Positions 38,546 through 50,897 of a stretch of 64,000 nt of DNA are shown one piece after another. Numbering within the stretch: the first letter of the stretch is position 1; each line of letters opens with the position of its first letter. Below the pieces are notes generated by a model. That model was not told the origin of the DNA, ran no database searches, and was given only the letters and a program-made list of their open reading frames with translations. This stretch comes from Paramecium sonneborni (Eukaryota; Ciliophora; Oligohymenophorea; Peniculida; Parameciidae): NCBI GenBank assembly GCA_905182985.1, contig CAJJDN010000164.1, forward strand, positions 21,955 to 85,954, read 5' to 3'. The position numbers and the translations under genes were made by a program.

Positions 38546-39431
38546 TCATTTATGATTGATTAGAAATCCAACTTAAAAGTGTTCTAATAGATAATGGGCA
38601 TTAACCCATGGATGATTTTACATAAATAAAGCAGTAGCATCAGTTCCAATTCCTTTGATAATTTCATCTTGGCCTCCAGGATGTTTATTCAAATATTTAG
38701 TAACATCATAGACTTTGGAATTGATAACAATCCATGCAGAATTAATAGAATTATGTTTTGCCACCTACTCTCAGTAGGATAGTCATACCTCGTCGATTGT
38801 AAATTGTTTTAAATCATTTTTCTTATTACTATCATTTAATGATTTCCTTTATATCCAACCTGGCGATACACATTCTTTAGGAGATTATCCAAATTTCGGA
38901 GATTCAGGTTCATTTTAAAATTGAACAGGATTTTATATATCATTCTTAATTGAGTTACGTTTTTTAGGTTGTATCACTAAATCATCGAAAATGCCTTTTA
39001 AAGTATCTACATATTTTTGATTAGCCTTTTTAATAGCTATAAGTTAGTATTCAACACTCTCTACTTTACGAGCACCTTTATACTTTTCTAATAGAACACT
39101 CTCATTTTTGATAATGTAAATGTTTCTATTTAATCTTATTTCATTCTTAGCTTATTCCATTTAATACCTTTGCCAATGTTTTTACATCATATCTTTATGG
39201 TATTGTAATATATGTATGAGGTCTTTTGAATTCTATTATCTAATCAATGTCATAATATTGATTCTCTTAATCTCTCAAAGTTAACAAATCAGTTTGATAT
39301 TTTTGTTTTATATCATTTATAATAAATGTTACTACTTCATCTAGTACATCTATTTCTACTTCATCTCCAATCCATTCTAAAATATCCTATCTGTCTTCTA
39401 TGTATAAATTGATTACCTCCTTATTATTCAT
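38546..39431 (-). CDS. Cytochrome b5-domain protein, 279 aa
   Basis: A helical N-terminal two-thirds is followed by a C-terminal cytochrome b5 domain at about 205-275: FTIDEVAKHNS, AWIVINSKVYDVTKYLNKHPGGQDEI and HPWVNAHYLL. HPGG supplies the first haem-ligand His; the second is probably in the NHPWVNAH segment. There is no C-terminal membrane anchor, so it should be soluble. The N-terminal region (IELYIEDRQDILEWIGDEV type) is not one I can name. Introns are 39146-39167 (22 nt, AAG) and 38765-38788 (24 nt, TAG). The start codon is 17 bp from that of the EF-hand gene on the other strand. Confidence 0.85.
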
Positions 39432-39448
39432 TTAATTATTAAAATACC
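39432..39448. promoter_or_regulatory. 17-bp gap between divergent start codons
   Basis: The cytochrome b5 gene (minus) and EF-hand gene (plus) are separated by only 17 bp between their ATGs. Promoters must overlap the opposite coding region, or one annotated start is too early. Confidence 0.5.
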
Positions 39449-39994
39449 ATGGGATGTACTCATACCAAAATTGATGAATCTTTAAGTGAAAAATTAAGAA
39501 CTAAAGCTATTGAAATATTCAAAAAAATAGATATCAAAGGAAATGGTACTATAGATAAATAAGGAACTTAACAATTTTGGTATTCTGATTATTTAAACAT
39601 TTAGGAAGTCTAACTTTGCTAAACTCAATACTGAAGCATTATTTGATGCTGTAGATTTTGATAAAAGTGGAGATATCACTGAAGATGAATGGATGGCTTT
39701 TTGGGAAATTGTTAAATAAAATGGCTATTCAGAAGAAGAAATTAATTTAGAAGTATTCTTATTCTCATTTCTTTCCAGTTGGATGAACTTATGGAAGGCA
39801 AAGCTTGGGTTTAATTTAAGAGAGTTGACAGGTTCATTAAAATTGATGAAAAAAGAAGAGGATCTAGAGTCAAATCCATAGTACAAGAAGAAAAGAAAAA
39901 ATTATCAATTGTTTAATCTGCAAGATTACATAAAAGTAAAACTATGCAGAGTGAAGGTTAAGAATTACTTTAAGAGTAATAAGAATAATCTTGA
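39449..39994 (+). CDS. MGxC-type EF-hand calcium-binding protein
   Basis: A 164-residue protein begins MGCTHTKIDES, a myristoylation/palmitoylation-type N-terminus. EF-hand 1 (IDIKGNGTIDKQGTQQF) is present around residues 25-45, and EF-hand 2 (VDFDKSGDITEDEWMAF) is a canonical loop with D-D-S-D-T-E positions. The C-terminal half is basic and Lys/Ser/Gln-rich. Introns are 39580-39604 (25 nt, TAG) and 39753-39778 (26 nt, ends CAG). The spliced length is 165 codons. It could be a membrane-attached Ca2+ sensor, for example at the cilium or cortex; that location is inference. Confidence 0.88.
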
Positions 39995-40357
39995 TTATAT
40001 TAATGAAATCACAAAAGATTTTATATTAAACAGCGATCTTTGTTTTTCTAATCTCAAATTTAGATTCATATAAATTTATACTTTTTTAAGTATTCAATTA
40101 ATATTATTCATAATTTAAATAATTACAAATATGTCAAACCTAATTTTAGTATCACTATATTAAATTATTCATATTCAGGTTAAATAATTATTCTAAACTT
40201 GAAGAACTAAAAATATTATTTAATTATTTCTTAAGTTCAAACAACTTCGATCTTATCAAATGTTGATAACGTTCTAATATTCAACTCCTTCAGCATCATT
40301 CGTTTTTTAATCAATTACATATCAGTGGTAGTGTTATTATATATTATATATAAATAT
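39995..40357. other. Spacer, nothing recognised
   Basis: 363 bp of AT-rich sequence between the EF-hand and channel genes. No sustained frame, repeat or structured RNA is seen. Confidence 0.4.
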
Positions 40358-43134
40358 ATGAATTATCCAAAATTTATAGGAGAAACATTAGAATTTGATC
40401 CTCTTTAGAAACCGCCTAGATTATAATATGCACTACAACATTAAGTAAATTTTTTGTAGTGATATATTTTAGTTAGCAACAAGTTGTGGTTAGAATGTTA
40501 AAAATTCTAATTACTGTCAATGTTGCGGACTTAGTATAGATAAAATACCGCTACCTTTAAATATTGACATTATTAATTTAGCATTCTTAGGATAAGGTGT
40601 TCCATTATTTTTTAATTTAATGCAGCTCATCATACTACTGCACTTCGTATTATTTTTTATTTTTACAGTTCCTAACGTTTCTCAGAATTATTTAGCAAAT
40701 AATTGCATTGCTCCTAATAATTATGCATATCAATATTGGAAATATAATGGATGTGAATAAAATTGTCCACTTTCTCATTCAGATTATTAATATTTTGAGA
40801 ATTTATTTTCAGATTGTCAGACCATCTGTTAACATTATTCTGATATTTGTATACAATCTCAAACCTCAATAATATCGTATATAAATAAATAATTTGAAGA
40901 TGAATCAAAATTGATCTAGTCTTCATTGATTCTAGGCTCAGTAATAATTCTTAAAATATTAATGGTATTGATTAGAGAGAAATAACGTAAGATAGAATAT
41001 GCAATTGATAAAGAATTATTATCTCCATCTGATTTTACAGCCATCTTGAACAATTTACCAAAAAATGATTATAATGAAAAAGAATTAAAAATAGCTTTGG
41101 AACAATATTGTAAAGAATTTGATCCCAGAAATAACTATGAAGTAGTAAAGGTTAATATCGCCTATGATATAGCTTAATATGTTGATAAAGGAAGACAAAA
41201 GATAAAATTAGAAAAATTACTTGAGAAATCATCTTCTAGCAATAAAGAGAAATTATAAAAATAAATTAAAGAAATTTCAAACCAGTAACAATTAATAGAA
41301 GCCTAAATAGAAAATGGTTCATATTAACAGACTACTCAAATAGCTTTCATTACATTTCAGACAAAAAAATGTATTTTAAGATCATTGATTTTAGAATTAC
41401 AAAATTTATTAGAGTAAACAAAACTCTCTTATTGGGAAGCATTTATGATTACCTTAAAATCAATTATAAAAAAGAAAGACAGAAGAGGATTCTACTTTAA
41501 GCACAATTATATAGAAATTTCTAGAGCTCCTGAACCAGATGATGTTTTTTGGGAGAATTGTGGTACAGATGAATATAATCATCTTAAAAGAAGAATATTA
41601 AGTTGGTTCGTTGTTTTTTTCTTGTTGGGTATATCTCTGAGTACACTTTATGGTTTAAATGTTTTCTAAGTAGAATTTAATGATAAATTAGAATCATTTT
41701 TTGTTGACTTCAAAAAACAACCAATTTGTAATGAAAACAATGGCTTCATTATCAAAATCCTTGATAATCACGATTGTAGATGGACTTATCTATTATTTTA
41801 TAACTTTATTAGCTAATTAAGAGAGACATGTTACTAAAACTTCGTAGGATACTTCAATAGCTGAAAAACTAAGTTATGTTTAATTTATCAATTCATGTTT
41901 ACTATTGATAATTATTAATGTACTTGGAACTTACTATTAATATTCATAATAAGATAAATAACTATTAAATTTCGCTGTATAATAATAGGGAGGAATAGCA
42001 GATGACATTTTATATGTATCTGGTACTAATGCTCTTTTAGTACCATTATCAGTTTATTTCAATGTCTTTTATTTTATTAAGAAATTAAAATAATTGAGAA
42101 TTGAAAAATATACTGATTTAAATTAAATGGAAGCTAATCAATTGTTTGAAGGTCCTTAAGTCTCATTTTATGATTAGTATTCATATTTATGTAAGACTAC
42201 TTGGCTTACACTTTTCTTTGCTCCCATAACACCTATTTCAATCTTATTTGGATTGATTGGCTTAATATTATATTACTGGATATAAAAATATTTGCTTTTC
42301 CGAAGAAATCGTAAACCTCCATTTCAAAGTAGTCATCTCGATAGAGAAATGCTCAGCTTATTAGATTTAAGTCCACTTCTCTTAAGCACGATGTAATTTC
42401 TGATAGATTATTCATTTCATTCAAGTTAATTGTGTTAGACAATTAATGTTGCATCTTTGGCAGTCTCTGGCTTAGAACTAATCATTCCTACATGTAGAAT
42501 ACATAGAATTTTGTATAAGGATGTTTATGAAGAAGAATTATAAGTTCGATATGAGGATATCTATTTAAAATTGTCTACTGATTATGATAGAACTAATCCT
42601 TTAACTTAGTAAGTAGCTATGCAGGAATTCGTAAAGAATAAATTAAAAAGAAATAATGGTCCATTACTTTTAGAACTCTCATAAAATTTGAATGGTAGCA
42701 AACCAAAAAGGAATTAAGCTTTACAAGATATAATTTTTAAAGGTATATGCAATCCAAAAAAAATTAGAATGAAAATATTGAAATAAAAATTACAACTAAT
42801 TGTCAAAATGAGACAAATCAGAAATTTAAAACATCCAATTATTTTAGATAGAGAAATTTAATAGAATTAGCTTGCTTTTGATAAATTTGAATCTAAGCAA
42901 TCTAGTGAATTAAATTCACCTACTTATTTAAAAACTCCAGAGTATAATTTTTCATCTATCATTAACATCTAACCATAATTGTTATCATAGTAATATCATA
43001 GCGATAATATAGATATTAATTCTACAGCTTCCTAAAATAAAAGCGCTTATTTAGATACTCCAAAATACTACTTTAGTTCTAAAAACAACTTTATGTTCAA
43101 AAATATTCAAAAGTGTAAACAATAATAAGTTTGA
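40358..43134 (+). CDS. OSCA/TMEM63 (CSC1)-like mechanosensitive channel
   Basis: The spliced product is 908 residues. A first membrane region near 70-95 and another near 180 are followed by a long cytosolic domain, then the family hallmark APEPDDVFWENCG near 385 directly before the main bundle of spans (FVVFFLLGISLSTLYGL, SLIITIVDGLIYYFITLL, INSCLLLIIINVLGTYY, FAPITPISILFGLIGLILYYW). The C-terminal tail is hydrophilic. In plants and animals this family forms osmolarity- or stretch-gated cation channels. Introns are 40445-40472 (28 nt) and 41670-41691 (22 nt), both TAG, and both are needed to keep the frame. A Cys-rich N-terminus (SCGQNVKNSNYCQCCG) is unusual. The family call rests on the hallmark and topology. 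Confidence 0.82.
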
Positions 43135-43342
43135 ATTCTTTAATTAAGTTTATATTAACAATCAAATTTATATTCATTAATATTATATTTGCAAATATTT
43201 GTTATAATAATCTTTATTTAATATTACATATCCAACTTAATAAAATTGTTTAATTTATGATCTCTTGGTGATAAAGTATGTGACATAATCAAAGTGTTAT
43301 AAAAAGAAACTATAACTCAAATCAAAACTATTATATTTATCG

Positions 43343-45315
43343 ATGTCATACATATATTCTGTCTTCATCCTAATAACACTTTTTCTTTAAACAAACAGTA
43401 AGAATTACCTTGAATAATCAGACAAATTTTTGCAATCTGATTTGGAATTTGAAAATGATTTTGTAGTTCTTTAGAGTGAATCAAAAGATAGACATTCAGC
43501 ATTTTATTATCATAAATGGGCCAATTTCATAGTCTGGGGAATCTTAGCTGATTTTGGTATTTTAGCTAATAGATATGGGTTAATGAGCAAACATAGATTA
43601 AATTTACATAGCATCATCATGGGATTATGTGTATTACTTACTGTAATAGCAGAAATACTTATGATTGCTATTTGGAATCCACCTACATTTTATGGAAATT
43701 AAAATATAGCTTCATTTCATGCTCCTATTGGATTTACATATTTGGGTCTGATGATTTTGTAAAGTTTAGGAGGAGTATTTTTAAAATTATGTATTGAATC
43801 AAACGACTAATAACAATATATTAAAATCATGTCATTGTTTCACGTATATCTTGGATACGCAATGTATTTTCTTGGGAAAATCTAATGTGGTTTTGGATTC
43901 TATGAAGTATACACGAATGTATAGGGCTAAGGATAAGGCAATTTAATAATGTTTTGGGTGATTTATAGTGTATTATTTTTTTGGAGAATCCTATTTGAAT
44001 GGTTTTATTATAATGGAAAACTTTATTTATATTTTTATGCAATGAAGCCAATAAGTGAAAGACATGAGAGTATCTAAGATTCATTATTTGTCTAATATTT
44101 AATTTAGAATGGTATTATTATCTATCTTATTTATTTCTAGATTAAACAAATATTGAAAAGGAATATGATAAGAAGTTGTGGTTTATTTTTAATAATAATA
44201 TTGTTGATCTAACAGGTTTTGTACATCCCGGAGGATAATATATTTGGTAGAGAGTAAAAGGGAGAGAAATATCAAGATTTATTTATGGTGGATAATCCTT
44301 AGAAGATGGATCATCAGTGGCTTATGCTCATTCAGATCAAGCTATAGCTTTTCTAAAAAGATAAACGATAGGCTATTTATATGGAAATTAAATTGCTAAT
44401 TTGATTTAAGAAAGTAACAATATATGGAGATTAGTGAATCAATAAATAATCTCTGAGAAAATTAGTTTATTTGGATTTACTCATTCATAAAAATAGATAG
44501 AAGCTTAATTAGGCAATCTTGATCAGTTTGGAAAGTATTATTAAATAAAATCTGTTGTTAATAAAAAGATCTCTATTAGACAATATACTTCGATAGTATG
44601 TATGGCTTCTGAGAATGTATAATATAGATAGTAATTGATAAATTTGATTGAGCATTTCGATTAGCTAAAATAACAAGATATAGAATAGATGTTGCAATAA
44701 TAAAGATATTTAAAAGAATTGCCATTAATTATTAAGAAGTATAACTCAAACTTTGGTTTTTCTTAATATATTCATTCACACATAAATGAAGAATATGAAA
44801 TTGAAGGACCAAATGGACCTTCTTTAGGGTTACCAAATAAGGGTAGGATTGTGATATTTTGTGGAGGAACAGGGATATTGCCATTTTTAGATTTATTAGA
44901 TTTTTAGTTGTAATGTGCAACTTATTAAATAATAAAGAAAAAATTTGGTTAGAAGATAGCTGAGAGATTGAATCCATTCGAATGTTAATTCAATAATAAT
45001 GGTTTACATATAACATTGATTTTTGGAGTTGCAAATAGATCAGAACTAATAGGTTTTGAAATATTTAAAGGGTTGAATAAATTATAGAGATATTTAGATG
45101 AATAGAATTTCAAGATAATTTTAAAGATTAAAGAATAGATTGAAGACTTTACTTGTGTAGAGGAAAGATTTAATGAGAGTTTTATGAAGAAGTTTTTAGG
45201 GTAGGTAGAATAATACGATAGATTTTATATTTGTGGTCCACCAATAATGAATTCAACAGTGCCAAAAACTTTATAAGGTTTAGGAATAGTGAAGAGGAAT
45301 ATTCATTTTGTTTGA
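43343..45315 (+). CDS. Cytochrome b561 - b5 - flavin reductase fusion (copy 2)
   Basis: This 647-residue paralogue of the gene at 28029 keeps the same module order. Its b561-like spans carry FYYHKWANF, LNLHSIIMG, SFHAPIGF and LFHVYLGYAM; the b5 domain has HPGG and AHSDQA; the reductase has RQYTS, CGGTGILPFLDL and CGPP. The single intron (44112-44140, 29 nt, TAG) sits at the same place as in copy 1, before the b5 domain. The shared intron shows that duplication followed its gain. The sequence is clearly diverged, so this is an old pair and not an assembly copy. Confidence 0.88.
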
Positions 45316-45360
45316 TCTGATTGAATTAAAAAAATATATATATATTATTATATATATAAA

Positions 45361-45406
45361 ATGTTCCTATTTATATTATTAATATAATGTTCCTATTTAT
45401 ATTATT
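45361..45406. repeat. 26-bp tandem repeat, two copies
   Basis: The unit atgttcctatttatattatt starts at 45361 and again at 45387, period 26 bp, within (AT)-rich sequence after the second b561 gene. Confidence 0.7.
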
Positions 45407-45449
45407 ATATTTGATAGAGAGCAGGTAGATTGAGAGCTGTAAACAAAAC

Positions 45450-45750
45450 ATGGACTCCTTTCAGATAAAAGGTTTGAAAATGCACCTTCATAAGTGTAGG
45501 GATTCATTTTTGTGTGAGTGACCATCAATAAGCTAAGGAGGCTCGTAATTAGGTGCTATAGGATTCTGTGAGTTAGAATAAAGTTAAAGCAATAGTGTAA
45601 GAGATAGAAAGTCTAGAAAATTAGAATCCGTTTTGGTATTCAGATCTGGCAATTTATTTGAACATCGATGAGATTCATATAACTGGGGGTTTGATAGATC
45701 ATTCTTAGAATGTATAATAGCTTATCTAAACATTCAGGTTAGCATTGTGA
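45450..45750 (+). CDS. Doubtful small protein, about 91 aa
   Basis: A purine-rich stretch reads MDSFQIKGLKMHLHN, then after a 25-nt candidate intron (45494-45518, ending GAG) DHQQAKEARNQVLQDSV, IVQEIESLENQNPFW and DEIHITGGLIDHSQN, stopping at 45748. It is less AT-rich than its surroundings. The intron end is unusual, so the model is tentative. It may instead be the eroded 5' part of the next gene, because coding-like sequence with TGAs continues up to 45800. Confidence 0.35.
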
Positions 45751-45809
45751 ATTAGTAAATTCGAATCACCAAACACGTTTACTTTAAGAATCTGATCAAT
45801 AAAGAACTT

Positions 45810-47537
45810 ATGATAACTAATATATTTACTTCATCTCCCCTTTTAAAAGTTGATTTCGAAAAAATTGTTTTACCATCCAATTCAACCACTCAAAAAACAA
45901 GAGTTTGTACTGTGATATATGAATAAACACTTTCAGATATTCGATCAAAAACATTTGAAATTTGGTTAGCTGTTGAAATAGCATATTTTTTAAGAGTCCC
46001 TGTTAAATTAATCGTCTATGATAAACACTTAATGTGTTAAACTAAGTTATTAGGATAATGTAATATATAAGGATAGCATTCAACCATTGAATTTAATAAT
46101 TTAGGCATTTACTAATAATATACTAAAATCTTCTCATTTTATAATCCTAATCCAGTCAAAATTGATGTTTCTTATAAACAAAATGAAAAGAAAAAAAATT
46201 AAATTAGAGTATTATTAGTAAATAGGGATGATATAAAGTCAGCTTCAAAACGTAAATTTTCATTTGAAATATAACCTTTTTAAAGAATTGAATTAAAAGT
46301 TATTATTAATACAAATTATTATGAAATACTGGCCAATAGTAAATTAACTTTTAGAAGTCAATATGAAATAATTGAAATAGATGTAACATATTCAGTGTAA
46401 AAGGGATCTGTCAATTATTATCCTTCTGTATTAACTTTAGATCCAGGAATGACTACAAAAGTACAGTAATTTGACATATATGTAAGAAGTACTTTTACTC
46501 AGCAAATATAATTGTTATAAGTTGAGAATTAACAAATAAAACATTAGAATCTTTCTTTATTAACAATGGCTACAAATATTGCTTCAAATTCTAGATCTGA
46601 TGTTCTTCATATTGATTATATGGGAAAACAAAATTTTTATTCAGATTCTAAATATCATAAATAATAAGCTAAGGAGCTTTTAAATTCTTTTGGAAAAAAC
46701 AAAATTATGATTTAGACTGATGTATTATAAGATTCTGAGATTCTTATTAATTATAGATCTAATTAAAAATTTAATGAATAAATCTTAAAAAAAATTATAA
46801 AGCAAGATCCAAAAATATTGATCTCTTAATAAACAGTAATAATTTCTGAGAAACCAAGCATCTTAATTATAATAGTCTCAATTCTCAATATGTTGTACAT
46901 AGCTACCTTATTAAGAAATAATGTAAAGAAATCAAAGGAGTTAAAAATTGTTATAGAGGGCAATCTTATTTAAGAGTAGATTGATTTTCAATCTATTTTT
47001 AAAATATAAGAATCTATTTAATTGTAGAGTAAATCTGAAACAAATGAGGGGGTTTCTGATAAAGCAGATGAAATTTAGGATATTATAATACCGGAAGATA
47101 TAATGAGTAAAGAAAACATCATTTACACTAACTTATAATCTCAAATAGATGAAAGTTCTTCTCATTTTAGTCAAGGGGAAAGTTTAGATGAAGATTAGAT
47201 TTCTGAATATTAGGAAAAGGTAGTGGAATAGAGAAAGGTTTCAAATTAAAAGATTTTTAATTTATTTTAGAGAGTGGAATTTACAATTCCAACATAAATC
47301 ACAATGAATACTTAATCTTCTTAAGAATGTTGGGATACTAAAGATCCAATATTTTTACCATAAGATTCTGATGAAGAAATGTTGGATAAGAATAGTGTTC
47401 AAAGATTGGAATCAATGTTAAATTAGATTCAACATAAATTACCTCAATTTGAGTAGAGCACTCTTAAAGTACCTTTGAAATGGAATGAAAATAATTAAAT
47501 AAATCCATACTTTCCGAAACCCCCTCCAGGAATTTGA
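45810..47537 (+). CDS. Single-pass membrane protein, 575 aa
   Basis: A single exon of 576 codons. The first 330 residues look beta-rich (for example VCTVIYEQTLSDI, KIFSFYNPNPVKIDVSY, VLTLDPGMTTKVQQFDIYV). One membrane span near 350 (ILIIIVSILNMLYIATLL) follows, then a long acidic, Gln/Ser-rich cytosolic tail ending PYFPKPPPGI. There is no signal peptide at the chosen start. The beta-domain plus span plus Pro-ended tail is reminiscent of TMEM131-type proteins, but I cannot confirm that. Missing 5' exons are possible. It ends 40 bp before the XPD gene. Confidence 0.7.
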
Positions 47538-47577
47538 ATGTAATTATTTTAATAAAAAAAAATTAATAAAATTTTTT

Positions 47578-49764
47578 ATGAAATTTGTAATTGATGATAT
47601 TGAAGTCATTTTCCCATACAAATTTTTATATAAGGAATAATTGGAATATATGTAGGCACTAAAATAAACTTTAGATGAGAAAGGACATGGAATTTTAGAG
47701 ATGCCTACAGGTACAGGTAAAACAGTATCATTACTTGCATTAATTATTGCATATTTAGCATAAAGACCTAATACTATTAAAAAATTAATATATTGCACAC
47801 GTACAGTAGTAGAAATGGAAAAAACATTAGAAGAAGTGAGATTAGTTTTAAAAGCCAGGAAAGCAGAAGGTCTAAATGATAATTTTACCGCTGTTGGATT
47901 AAGTTCTAGAAAAAATCTATGCATCAATCAAGATGTTGTTAATTAAAAAGATAGAGTAGATTCTGAATGCAGAAAAAGAACAGCAGAATGGGTTAAAAGA
48001 GGATAAAGTGAAACATGTATATATTTTGAAAATTTTGAGAAATAATCAAAAGACATTATTGCTAATCTCCCAAATGATGTTTATAGTTTAAATGATTTAA
48101 GAAAGAATGGAGCTTTCTCAATTTAATGTCCTTATTTTACAGCAAGAGAAATGGTAAAAAAAGCTAATATTGTTGTTTATAATTATCTCTATTTAATTGA
48201 TCCAGCAGTATCTTCATTGTTATCTAAAGATTAAATAAAAGAAAGTGTTGTTGTATTTGATGAAGCTCATAATATTGATGATGTTTGTATTGAAGCTTTT
48301 ACTGTCAGATTAAATAAACCTATTTTAGCAGAAGCTATTAATAATCTTAAAATTGTAGAATCATAAATCTAAAATGAAACTAATGAAATATAAGATAGAC
48401 TTAATGAGGAATATAAAAAATTAATTAAAAATTTAGAAAATAAACCAGAAGGTTAATTGAATTAATTGGTCATTCCTGGATAAATTAGAAAAGCTAGAAA
48501 CTTTATAGATTTTATGAAAAGAGTTATTAATTCATTAAGAAAAAAATTAAAAGATAATTCCGAAGCATTAAAAACATCACATGCTATTTTACATCATACA
48601 AAAAGTTTTACTGAAGAAATTTAAAAAGAAGGAAATCTAGATATTGATTCTCTCAAGTAATGTGGTGAAAGATTAAGTCTATTACTTAATACTTTATAGA
48701 TTGCAGAAACTGATAAATTTAGACCTCTAAGTTCTGTTGCGTAATTCGTTATGTTCTTAGTCTAATATTAAGAAGGATTTAAAGTTATATTTTAATCTAA
48801 TAATTATGAAGGAACTTTAAATGAAAAACTAATGACTCTAGCTTGTTTTGATAGTTCATTAGCTATGAAAAATATCTTTACATCATTTTAATCTGTCATT
48901 TTAACATCAGGTACTATGTCACCAATCGAAATCTATCCTAGAATTCTAGATTTCAAACCTGTTGTTGCTAAATCTATTGACATTGAATTAACTCGTAATT
49001 CTATTCAACCTATTATTGTTACTATGTCAGAAGATGGTACTGAATTAACTTCAGAATTTACTTTGAGAAACAATGAAGATGTATCTCGAAATTATGGGAA
49101 TTTCTTGCTTGAATTATCTGAGAATGTACCTGATGGACTTATAGTTTTTATGCCTTCTTATAGTAGAATGGAAGAATGGGCTCGACAATGGTAGAAAGAT
49201 AAATATTTGGAATAAATATCAAAAAATAAAATATTGTTTATAGAATCTAAAGATGTAAATGAAACATCATAAAAATTATAATAATTTCGTTAATGTTGTG
49301 ATGTTGGTAGAGGTGCTGCACTATTTTCAATTGCAAGAGGTAAAATAGCAGAAGGTATAGATTTTGAAGGTCATTATGGAAGATGTGTTGCTGTGATTGG
49401 ATTTCCAGCTTTAAATAGTAAAGACACATTGATATTAGAGAGATGTAAATTTTTAGAAGAGAAATTTAAAATTACTAAAAATGATTTTATAGAATTTGAT
49501 GCTATGAGATAAACTTGTTAATGTTTGGGTAGAGTTTTAAGAGGTAAATAAGATTATGGTATTATGATCATGGCTGATAAACGATTTGCTTAAAAAAGTA
49601 AATTATAAAAAATGCCAAGATGGATTTATAAATAATTAGATTAATCAAGATGTTTAAATATTACTAGCGAAACTGCTATCACTGTAGTTAGAGATTTCTT
49701 TAGATAAATGGCTTAACCTTTCAAAATAGCTGATAATAGTTATTTTACATAAGACACATTATGA
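47578..49764 (+). CDS. XPD: XPD/Rad3 DNA helicase of TFIIH
   Basis: An intronless 728-residue protein. Walker A is PTGTGKT at about 43-49, the four iron-sulphur Cys are at about 115, 131, 147 and 184, the DEAH box is at 228-231 ([10 protein letters not shown]), motif III-like TSGTMSP is near 444, and the C-terminal helicase block [18 protein letters not shown] is followed by QCLGRVLRG (motif VI). Spacing and length match eukaryotic XPD (about 760 residues). The enzyme is a 5'-3' helicase that opens DNA in nucleotide-excision repair and supports the TFIIH core in transcription. All key residues I can locate are present. Confidence 0.95.
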
Positions 49765-49790
49765 ATATTAATAAAAAAAAATTTAATTTA

Positions 49791-50858
49791 ATGATTGCGT
49801 TAAAAAGGTAGTAATTTCGAGCAAAACAACGATAAATTGTTCTCAATAAACTATTTCAACAAAATAGAATGTCATCTCTTCTAGTTTTCAAGTTGGATAA
49901 GCTAGAATAAATTCTTACTCAACAACACTATGATTCATTAGAATATTAAGTAATTCTAATAATTTGATTTATTTTTAGGAATCAATTTAACAAATTATAA
50001 ACATGAGTCACAATGTTAACTTATCATAATTATATCATTTATTAGTATAAAATTTTATAGATACAATCTAATATCAAATGGATGTTGGATATTATGTTTT
50101 AAGTGTCTAAGTATATTTCATATGTTATTTTGATTTTAATAGTTCTAATTCATTAGATGGAAATGGCCCAATAGCCTATCCTAATTAAATTGATTCAAGA
50201 TATAGGAATTTAATAATTTTTGGCTTTTAATGATCCAATGACTCTATAATTTCTAGAATTATTTTTAATTCAAGTTCCAAATTTAAACGATATAGAAGCA
50301 GATTTAATTTTCAATGAACTTTAAAAATGGTCATAATCAATCAATTTAACTTATGTGATTTCCGCATTAAGTTGTCTAAATTTACTCATAAAATCAAAAT
50401 AAGAATTATTATCACCTGATCTTTCAATTTCCATTCTTTAATTACTTAATACAGAATATAGTTAATTAGCTTTTGAAATTCTTTAATTTTCTAATTGGTA
50501 GTATTTTCATGAAGAATAACTAATTGTAGTTTGGGATTATATTTGTAAATAATTACTCAATTGCAATAATGAAGAAATTTGTATATCTATATTAAAGTCT
50601 ATCACAAAATACCATTATCCTTACTAATTGAAAGAAATCTGTCAATATTTATCAATGGCTAATGATTATTATTGTTTTAAAGTTATTGAGATGTTATCTT
50701 AAACATAAATTAATAGGAATTTTGACCAGATTACATCAGAATTATTAGATTAGATATGTTACAGAGTGATCAAAAACTAAACTTTAGTACCCTTTTTGAA
50801 GTCATTTCTAATAAAAAATGTAATTTATAGATATATTTTATTAGAAACTATTATATGA
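49791..50858 (+). CDS. Helical-repeat protein, 335 aa, unrecognised
   Basis: The gene starts 26 bp after the XPD stop. Introns of 29 nt (49950-49978, TAG) and 31 nt (50015-50045, TAG) give 336 codons. A 16-nt alternative to the second intron also keeps the frame, so that junction is unsure. The protein is made of amphipathic helices (FLAFNDPMTLQFLELFLIQ, VISALSCLNLLIKSK, ICISILKSITKYHYP) without Cys clusters or membrane spans, as expected for an alpha-solenoid such as a karyopherin-like or HEAT protein. No closer family can be named. Confidence 0.65.
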
Positions 50859-50897
50859 GTCCTATAACTTCCCCTTATAAATTGAATATTTATTATA

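Noticed and set aside
45755..45785. Possible tRNA T-loop (ttcgaat)
   Set aside because: Flanking bases do not form a five-pair stem and no anticodon or acceptor arm is present.
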